A stretch of DNA of 25,915 nucleotides. It comes from 79-D21 sp022839995 (GTDB lineage Bacteria > Synergistota > Synergistia > Synergistales > 79-D21). The number at the start of each line of letters is the position of its first letter. Within the stretch, counting starts at the first letter, position 1. The stretch is taken from the NCBI GenBank assembly GCA_022839995.1, contig JALHIN010000025.1, forward strand, positions 1 through 25,915. Reading direction: 5' to 3'. The notes beneath the pieces were generated by a model. That model had not been told where the DNA came from. It searched no databases and saw only the letters and a list, made by a program, of their open reading frames with translations. A program made the position numbers and the translations under genes. Below, piece after piece: positions 20,939 to 25,915 of this stretch.

Positions 20939-22746
20939 TGTACGGCTGGACCGGCAACGTCCTGAGGGTCAACCTCACCGACGGGACAATCAGGAAGGAA
21001 CCCCTGCGCGTGAAGGACGCCGAGGCCTTCATCGGTGCCCGCGGGCTGGGAAGCAAGTACTGGATCGACGACGTGAAGGACCTTTCCATCGACCCTCTCT
21101 CGCCGAAAAACAACCTGCTGTTCGCCACCGGCCCCCTGACCGGGACTCTGGCCACTTCCGGGGGACGCTACGAGGTCGTCTGCAAGGCACCCCTGACGGG
21201 AGCCCTGGCGGCTTCCAACTCGGGCGGCTACTTCGGACCCGAGCTGAAGTACGCGGGCTACGACCTCATCATCTTCGAGGGCAAGGCCCCGAAACCGGTT
21301 TACCTCTACGTTTACAACGACACCGTGGAAATCCGGGACGCCTCCGCCCTCTGGGGGAAAACGACCCATGAAACGACCGACGCCATCCTGGCGGAGACGG
21401 ACCCGGATGCCAAGGTGGCCTGCATCGGCCCTGCCGGAGAGAAAGGCGTCCTTTTCGCCGCCGTCATCAACGACAAGCACAGGGCAGCCGGCCGGTCGGG
21501 CGTCGGGGCGGTCATGGGGTCCAAGAACCTGAAGGCCGTCGCGGTCCGCGGAACGAAGGGGGTCAAGGTCGCCGACCCGGCCGGGTTCCTGAACGCGGTC
21601 GCGGAGGCACGGAAAAAGCTGGCCGCCAACCCCGTCACGTCCGCGGGGCTTCCCGCTTACGGCACGAACGTCCTTGTGAACATCCTGAACCAAGCGGGAG
21701 GCCTGCCGACCCGGAACTTCCAGACCGGCCACTTCGAGGAAGCCGAGGCCATCTCCGGCGAGACCCTTGCCTCCACCCTTCTCGTGACGAAGAAGGGCTG
21801 CGCGGGCTGCAGCTCCGCCTGCGGCCGAGTTTCGAAAACCACGGGACAATTCGCGGGCTCCGGCGAAGGGCCCGAATACGAAACGGCCTGGTCCTTCGGG
21901 GCCGACTGCGGGATCTCCGACCTTTCGGCCGTCACCAAGGCCAACTTCCTCTGCAACGAGCTGGGAATCGACACGATCACCATGGGCAGCACCATCGCCT
22001 GCGCCATGGAGCTGTTCGAGAAGGGCATCCTCACCCAGGCCGACACGGGCATGGACCTGTCCTTCGGGAACGCCGCCGCCATGGTGGAAATGGTGAAGAA
22101 AACCGGCATGCGGGAGGGATTCGGCGACAAGCTGGCCCTCGGATCCTGGAGGCTGGCCTCGGCGTACGGGCATCCCGAGCTCTCCATGACCGCCAAGAAG
22201 CAGGAGATGCCGGCCTATGACCCGCGGGCCCTGCAGGGGATGGGCCTGGAATACGCCACCTCAAACCGGGGAGGCTGTCACGTCCGGGGATACCTGACCT
22301 CTCCCGAGATCCTGGGGCTGCCCCAGAAGCTGGACCCGGACAGCATCGAGGAAAAACCCGCCTGGCTAAAGGCCTTCCAGGACCTAACGGCGAGTTTCGA
22401 CTCCAGCGGCCTCTGCCTCTTCACCACCTTTGCCATCGGTGGGGAGGAACTGGCCGCCCAGATGAGCGCAGCCACGGGGATCCCCTACACCGCGGAAAGC
22501 ATCATGAAAGCCGGGGAACGAATCTGGAACCTCGAGCGCCTCTTCAACCTGGCCGTCGGCTTCACGCGAGAGGACGACACCATCCCGTCCCGCCTGATGA
22601 AGGAACCGATCCCCACCGGCCCGGCAAAGGGCAAGGTCAGCCGGCTGCCCGAGATGCTGCCAGCCTATTACGAGACCCGGGGCTGGGACGAATCCGGAGT
22701 CCCCACCGACGCCAAGCTTGAGGAACTGGGGCTCGAAAGACTGTAG
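20938..22746 (+). CDS. aor: Tungsten/molybdopterin aldehyde:ferredoxin oxidoreductase
   Basis: A 602-residue AOR-family enzyme (EC 1.2.7.5 type) oxidising aldehydes to acids with reduction of ferredoxin. The 4Fe-4S ligands are C288, C291 and C295 ('GCAGCSSAC') plus C493 in 'DSSGLC'. E313 ('GPEYETAW') and H448 ('GGCHVRGY') fall at the same numbers as the active-site Glu and His described in Pyrococcus furiosus AOR. The N-terminal 'MYGWTGNVLRVNLTDG', 'GARGLGSKYW', 'GPLTGTLATSGGRYEV' and 'GRSGVGAVMGSKNLKA' are strong family marks. I chose the ATG at 20938, overlapping the ferredoxin stop, rather than the GTG three bases earlier. Whether W or Mo is bound, and the true substrate, cannot be read; a BamB-like role is unlikely given the close AOR match. 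Confidence 0.96.
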   Translation: MYGWTGNVLRVNLTDGTIRKEPLRVKDAEAFIGARGLGSKYWIDDVKDLSIDPLSPKNNLLFATGPLTGTLATSGGRYEVVCKAPLTGALAASNSGGYFGPELKYAGYDLIIFEGKAPKPVYLYVYNDTVEIRDASALWGKTTHETTDAILAETDPDAKVACIGPAGEKGVLFAAVINDKHRAAGRSGVGAVMGSKNLKAVAVRGTKGVKVADPAGFLNAVAEARKKLAANPVTSAGLPAYGTNVLVNILNQAGGLPTRNFQTGHFEEAEAISGETLASTLLVTKKGCAGCSSACGRVSKTTGQFAGSGEGPEYETAWSFGADCGISDLSAVTKANFLCNELGIDTITMGSTIACAMELFEKGILTQADTGMDLSFGNAAAMVEMVKKTGMREGFGDKLALGSWRLASAYGHPELSMTAKKQEMPAYDPRALQGMGLEYATSNRGGCHVRGYLTSPEILGLPQKLDPDSIEEKPAWLKAFQDLTASFDSSGLCLFTTFAIGGEELAAQMSAATGIPYTAESIMKAGERIWNLERLFNLAVGFTREDDTIPSRLMKEPIPTGPAKGKVSRLPEMLPAYYETRGWDESGVPTDAKLEELGLERL

Positions 22747-22749
22747 CGG

Positions 22750-23022
22750 ATGGTCCGGGTGCTTTTTTTCGCGACGATTCGCAACCTGACGAGGGAGAAC
22801 CAGGCAGCGGTCCCGAACGCTGCGACGGTCCGGGAGCTGATCGAGGCGCTCTGCGAACGTTACGGGAAAGCCTTCCGTGAAGAGGCCCTCGATGGCGACG
22901 AGGTTTCCGGCCGCCTGATCGTCATGGTCAACGGCCGCTCGATCGCGCACACCGGAGGGGGAAACACCCCCCTTTCCGAAGGGGACACCGTGGCCATTTT
23001 CCCCCTCGTGGGCGGAGGATAG
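22750..23022 (+). CDS. MoaD/ThiS-family sulfur carrier protein
   Basis: A 90-residue ubiquitin-fold protein ending in Gly-Gly-Gly ('VAIFPLVGGG'), the thiocarboxylate-bearing tail of MoaD-type sulfur carriers used to build the molybdopterin dithiolene. The N-terminus 'MVRVLFFATIRNLT' and the mid-segment 'TVRELIEALCERYG' are typical. The ATG lies three bases after the aor stop, and the strong terminator follows, so it is the last gene of the unit. A MoaD-like gene directly after an AOR gene is a recurring arrangement; a dedicated role in tungstopterin supply for this AOR is inferred. Confidence 0.92.
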   Translation: MVRVLFFATIRNLTRENQAAVPNAATVRELIEALCERYGKAFREEALDGDEVSGRLIVMVNGRSIAHTGGGNTPLSEGDTVAIFPLVGGG

Positions 23023-23038
23023 GAACCGAAAGGACTTG

Positions 23039-23066
23039 AGGGGGGGGCGCATCCCCCCCCTTTTTT
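23039..23066 (+). terminator. Strong intrinsic terminator of the aor operon
   Basis: Eight G (23040-23047), a CGCAT loop and eight C (23053-23060) form an all-GC stem, extended by A23039-T23061 and followed by six T (23061-23066). It lies 16 bases past the MoaD-like stop codon. Confidence 0.93.
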
Positions 23067-23115
23067 CGTGCTATCGTGTAAGCAGAAGGAAGCGAAACGG
23101 GAGGAGGGAAGCCGC

Positions 23116-24468
23116 GTGGAGGTTCGACTGGATCCGCAGCGCCTCAGGGCCCTGAACCGCGCCTCGCGGGGAACCGGGCCGGTACTCTACTGGATGAGCC
23201 GTGACCAGCGGGCCGAGGACAACTGGGCCCTTCTTTTCGCCCAGGAGATGGCCCTCGACGGGAAGGTCCCGCTCGGGGTCGTCTTCGTGTTGGACTCCAC
23301 CTTTCCCGGAGCCACGAGACGGAGCTTCGGCTTCCTGCTCCGGGGCCTGGCCGAAACGGCCTTTACCCTGGAAAACAAGGGGATCCGGTTCTGGCTGCTG
23401 GAGGGAACGCCTCCCGAAACCCTGGACGCCTTCGCGAGAAAGGTCGGTGCGGGCGCGGTCGTGACGGACTTCGATCCCCTGCGGGTCAAGCGCGCCTGGA
23501 AGGAAAAGGCCGCGGGTCTCCTGCCCTGCCCGCTGTTCGAGGTCGACGCCCACAACGTCGTGCCGTGCTGGGCCGCCTCGGAAAAGGCGGAATACGGTGC
23601 CTACACCCTCAGGCCCAGGCTCACCCGGCTCCTTCCGCGGTTTCTGACGGATTTCCCAGCCTTGCAAAAACACCCTTTCCCCTGGGGGGAAGCCAAGGCG
23701 CCAATCGATTTCGAGGCAGCCCTCCTTCGTGCGGCTCCTTCGCCGGAGGTCGGCGAGGTCGCAGAGCCAAAGCCGGGGACAAAAGCCGGGATGGCCCTCC
23801 TGGGGGAATTCCTCCAGCAGCGGCTCGACTCCTACGCGGTCGACCGGAACGATCCAAACCGGAAAGGGGTTTCGGGGCTGTCCCCCTACCTTCACTTCGG
23901 TCAGGTTTCACCCCAGCGCGTCGCCCTCGAGGTCTCGAAAGCGGCCGTTTCGGAAGAAAGCCGGAAGGCCTTCCTGGAAGAGCTGATCGTCCGGAGGGAG
24001 CTCTCCGACAATTTCTGCTTCTACAACCCCGCCTACGACAGGACCGAGGGATTTCCTGCCTGGGCCAGGCAAACGCTGGAACGCCACCGTGTTGATCCTA
24101 GGGAAGCTTTGTACTCCCTGACCCGGATGGAAAACGCCGAAACGGAAGACCGCCTCTGGAACGCCGCCCAGTTGCAGATGGCCCGGACCGGGAAAATGCA
24201 CGGGTACCTGCGCATGTACTGGGGAAAAAGGATCCTGGCCTGGACGGCTTCCGCGGAGGAAGCCCTCGCCGCGGCGATCTTCCTGAACGACCGCTACGAA
24301 CTGGACGGCCGGGATCCAAACGGCTACGCGGGGATCGCCTGGTGCATCGGGGGGGTTCACGACCGACCGTGGCCGGAACGCCCGGTGTTCGGCAAGGTCC
24401 GGACCATGACCCTTTCCGGGTGCCGCCGGAAGTTCGACGTGGAGAAATTCATCCGCAACAATTTGTAA
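23116..24468 (+). CDS. phr: Class II CPD photolyase
   Basis: A 450-residue deoxyribodipyrimidine photolyase (EC 4.1.99.3) of class II, which splits cyclobutane pyrimidine dimers with FADH- and blue light. Marks are 'VLYWMSRDQRAEDNWAL' at the N-terminus, 'EVDAHNVVPCW' near residue 140, and the FAD/DNA-binding parts 'EELIVRRELSDNFCFYN', 'KMHGYLRMYWGKRILAW' and 'LNDRYELDGRDPNGYAGIAW' followed by 'CIGGVHDRPWPERPVFGKVR'. Length and order are complete. I chose the GTG at 23116, with GGAGGAGGG seven or eight bases upstream; an in-frame start at 23068 sits almost on the terminator of the previous operon. It is followed by the muramidase gene after 44 bases. It is only distantly related to the PhrB-like gene at 15617. 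Confidence 0.95.
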   Translation: MEVRLDPQRLRALNRASRGTGPVLYWMSRDQRAEDNWALLFAQEMALDGKVPLGVVFVLDSTFPGATRRSFGFLLRGLAETAFTLENKGIRFWLLEGTPPETLDAFARKVGAGAVVTDFDPLRVKRAWKEKAAGLLPCPLFEVDAHNVVPCWAASEKAEYGAYTLRPRLTRLLPRFLTDFPALQKHPFPWGEAKAPIDFEAALLRAAPSPEVGEVAEPKPGTKAGMALLGEFLQQRLDSYAVDRNDPNRKGVSGLSPYLHFGQVSPQRVALEVSKAAVSEESRKAFLEELIVRRELSDNFCFYNPAYDRTEGFPAWARQTLERHRVDPREALYSLTRMENAETEDRLWNAAQLQMARTGKMHGYLRMYWGKRILAWTASAEEALAAAIFLNDRYELDGRDPNGYAGIAWCIGGVHDRPWPERPVFGKVRTMTLSGCRRKFDVEKFIRNNL

Positions 24469-24512
24469 AAAACGCCCGCCGCTTCCCCTCTTATAAGCGG
24501 AGGTGAAAGAAC

Positions 24513-25067
24513 ATGAACCGATTCGAAACCTGCCTGAGCTTCGTCCTGGACGCGGAAGGCGGCCTTTCGGACGATCCGGCGGACCGTGGAGGACGGACGA
24601 ACCTGGGCATCACGGAAGGGACCCTCGAGCGGGCCAGGCGCGACGGGGTCACCGAAACGGAGCGGGTCGACTCGCTGACGCGGGACGTGGCCGCATCGAT
24701 CTACCGGACCTATTACTGGAACGCCTGCCGATGCCAGGACCTGCCAAAACCCCTCGACCTGGCCGTGTTTGACGCGGCCGTCCACATGGGAACCAACGCG
24801 GCCTCGCGCCAGTTCCAGAGGGCCTTGAACCTGCTTGGGGCCGACCCGCCCCTTGCTGAAGACGGGATCATCGGGCCCCTTTCCGTTCGAGCCGCCCGAA
24901 AGCTGCCCGAAAACTGGCGGGTCCGGGCCGCCCGGATCGCGGTAGCGGTAAGGTCTGCCGCCCTGCTGGACATTGCGTCCCGTTCTGTTTCCCAAAGGCG
25001 GTTCCTCGTAGGGTGGCTGAACCGGCTCGACCGAGTCCTGGTAAAAAGCAGGCGGGAGCTCGAGTAA
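24513..25067 (+). CDS. GH108-type N-acetylmuramidase (phage-endolysin-like)
   Basis: A 184-residue lysozyme of the ZliS/GH108 family. The catalytic motif is near the N-terminus: 'DAEGGLSDDPADRGGRTNLG' (13-32), with E15 the predicted general acid. 'YRTYYWNACRCQDLPKPLDL' and 'FDAAVHMGTNAASRQFQRAL' follow. Residues 105-180 form the family's C-terminal region ('DGIIGPLSVRAARKL'). There is no signal peptide and no transmembrane segment, so export would need a holin or SAR-independent route, as in phage endolysins. An excellent SD (GGAGGTGA) precedes the ATG. A small inverted repeat, CCGCTT/AAGCGG (24479-24484 / 24495-24500), touches the SD. No other phage genes are nearby, so it may be a domesticated lysin. 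Confidence 0.9.
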   Translation: MNRFETCLSFVLDAEGGLSDDPADRGGRTNLGITEGTLERARRDGVTETERVDSLTRDVAASIYRTYYWNACRCQDLPKPLDLAVFDAAVHMGTNAASRQFQRALNLLGADPPLAEDGIIGPLSVRAARKLPENWRVRAARIAVAVRSAALLDIASRSVSQRRFLVGWLNRLDRVLVKSRRELE

Positions 25068-25069
25068 AA

Positions 25070-25104
25070 CAATCGGGGGGAGAGAACCGCACCGGTTCCT
25101 CCCC
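25070..25104 (-). terminator. Terminator between muramidase and nitroreductase genes
   Basis: GGGGAG-a-GAACCG (25077-25089) pairs with CGGTTC-CTCCCC (25093-25104) around a 3-base loop with one bulged A. On the minus strand CCGATTGTTTTA follows, giving a modest T-tract suited to ending the nitroreductase transcript. On the plus strand no T-run follows. Confidence 0.6.
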
Positions 25105-25136
25105 TCCCGGCAACCGATCCGTTCCTGTCGGCCACC

Positions 25137-25652
25137 CTAGCGGTTTTCGCCCTTCCACACGTTCCGGTAGACCCTGCCCGGATCATACCGGTCGGAAGGT
25201 CCCTTCTCCTCCGCCCCGTAACCCAGGGCCACCAGCGCAAAGGGAACCAGGTGTTCGGGAAGTTCGAGCAGCTTCCTGAACCCCTGCATGATGGGTTCCT
25301 TCGGGTAAACCCCCATCCAGACCGATCCCAGCCCTCTCGAACAGGCTGCCAGCAGGATGTTCTCCACGGCCGCCGCGCAGTCCTGCGGCCAGAATTCCGG
25401 GCTCTTCAGTTCTCTCATGTCTCCGCAGACGAGGATGGCCATCGGAGCCTCGTAAAGCATCCGGGAGTAGGGATGAAACCCCGGGATTGCATCCAGGAGA
25501 TCCCGGTCGTCGATGACCACGAAGGCCCAGGGCTGCTGGTTGTGGGCCGAGGGAGCCGCCATGGCGGCTTTCAGGCAATATTCCACGAGCGGTTCTTCCA
25601 CGGGACGGTTCTGGTATCGGCGGATGCTCCGCCGCTGGAACAGGATGTCCAT
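25137..25652 (-). CDS. Nitroreductase-family FMN protein
   Basis: A 171-residue nitroreductase-fold enzyme using FMN and NAD(P)H. FMN-phosphate contacts are in 'RRSIRRYQNRPVEEPLVEY' (7-25) and 'AAPSAHNQQPWAFVVI' (32-47). The C-terminal part has 'AAVENILLAACSRGLGSVWM' and 'FALVALGYGAEEKGP'. It is on the short side (the usual range is about 165-220), matching the small, often anaerobe-type branch. The start ATG is 11 bases from GGAGG, a little far. It converges on the muramidase gene. The substrate (nitro compound, quinone or other) cannot be predicted. Confidence 0.92.
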   Translation of the reverse strand: MDILFQRRSIRRYQNRPVEEPLVEYCLKAAMAAPSAHNQQPWAFVVIDDRDLLDAIPGFHPYSRMLYEAPMAILVCGDMRELKSPEFWPQDCAAAVENILLAACSRGLGSVWMGVYPKEPIMQGFRKLLELPEHLVPFALVALGYGAEEKGPSDRYDPGRVYRNVWKGENR

Positions 25653-25915
25653 TTTTTCATCGTCCTCCCTTCTGACATTTCCTAAAACCCATTGTATTCC
25701 AATCCAGCCTCGGACGCCGATGCCGCCCCTCCTGCTGAAACATCAGCCGGAGGGGCTTTACAAAACGAACGATCCTACACATCTTGTGCACGGATCTATA
25801 TTCCGCGTTTATCCGTGTTGATCAAGCCCCTAAAGTGCTGTAAAAAGGTCGTCTGAAAAAGGCGGCAATCGGTGGGAAGACAAAAAAGCCACCGGGACTT
25901 CGGTTACAGTGTAGT
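25653..25915. other. Gene-free end of window with palindromes
   Basis: No supported gene. A good hairpin pairs GCCCCTCC-t-GCTGA (25725-25738) with TCAGC-c-GGAGGGGC (25743-25756) around AACA. On the plus strand CTTTAC follows, so it could be a weak terminator. A second inverted repeat, CACGGAT/ATCCGTG (25789-25795 / 25811-25817), has a 15-base AT-rich loop. The remaining sequence is more AT-rich than the genes and may be a promoter region for a gene beyond the window. Confidence 0.5.

Noticed and set aside
20761..22173. Minus-strand open frame of about 470 codons opposite aor
   Set aside because: Shadow of the aldehyde oxidoreductase gene, whose active-site and cluster residues are intact on the plus strand.
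23039..23060. Poly-G/poly-C tracts as a phase-variable site
   Set aside because: They pair with each other and precede six T outside any coding frame, which is best explained as a terminator.

Overview
The window is a GC-rich chromosomal segment with 21 intact protein genes and one decayed gene. The outer membrane is indicated by a TonB-dependent receptor under a cobalamin riboswitch. The metabolism is anaerobic: indolepyruvate:ferredoxin oxidoreductase, tungsten/molybdopterin aldehyde oxidoreductase and many 4Fe-4S proteins. This points to a Gram-negative, amino-acid-fermenting anaerobe. Synergistota or Desulfobacterota (former Deltaproteobacteria) both fit. I lean weakly to the former, by inference only; no rRNA or tRNA gene is present to settle it.

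Left part (1-8500). A short palindrome-rich stretch precedes a secreted CARDB-type protein (minus). Beyond a bidirectional terminator lies an apparent minus-strand operon: YheO/DauR-type regulator, iorA, iorB and a stand-alone B3/B4 protein. It has a consensus-like promoter overlapped by an inverted repeat, and a divergent MFS transporter lies on the other side. Next is a broken AAA/DUF4143 ATPase gene with two poly-G frameshifts and no Walker B segment.

Middle (8500-15570, all minus). btuB sits under its own promoter and a cobalamin riboswitch; a predicted anti-Shine-Dalgarno element pairs with the RBS of a TTG start. Then come a TMEM175-type channel and an EamA transporter, a CorA channel with its own terminator, an intergenic stretch with nested alternative RNA-like helices, and a membrane GAF-GAF-GGDEF diguanylate cyclase.

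Right part (15617-25137, mainly plus). A photolyase/cryptochrome-like gene diverges from the cyclase gene. It is followed by the metabolic centrepiece (17155-23022): NuoE-like, NuoF-like and short NuoG-like subunits, a structured 200-bp gap, a four-cluster ferredoxin, aldehyde:ferredoxin oxidoreductase and a MoaD-like protein, closed by a strong terminator. The set reads as an aldehyde oxidoreductase wired through ferredoxin to an NADH-reactive flavoprotein. A class II CPD photolyase, a GH108-type muramidase and a convergent nitroreductase follow. The last 260 bases hold palindromes but no gene I can support.

The ior operon and the aor operon could act together: oxidative decarboxylation of aryl-pyruvates and oxidation of the derived aldehydes both release low-potential electrons that the NuoEFG-like module could pass to NAD+.
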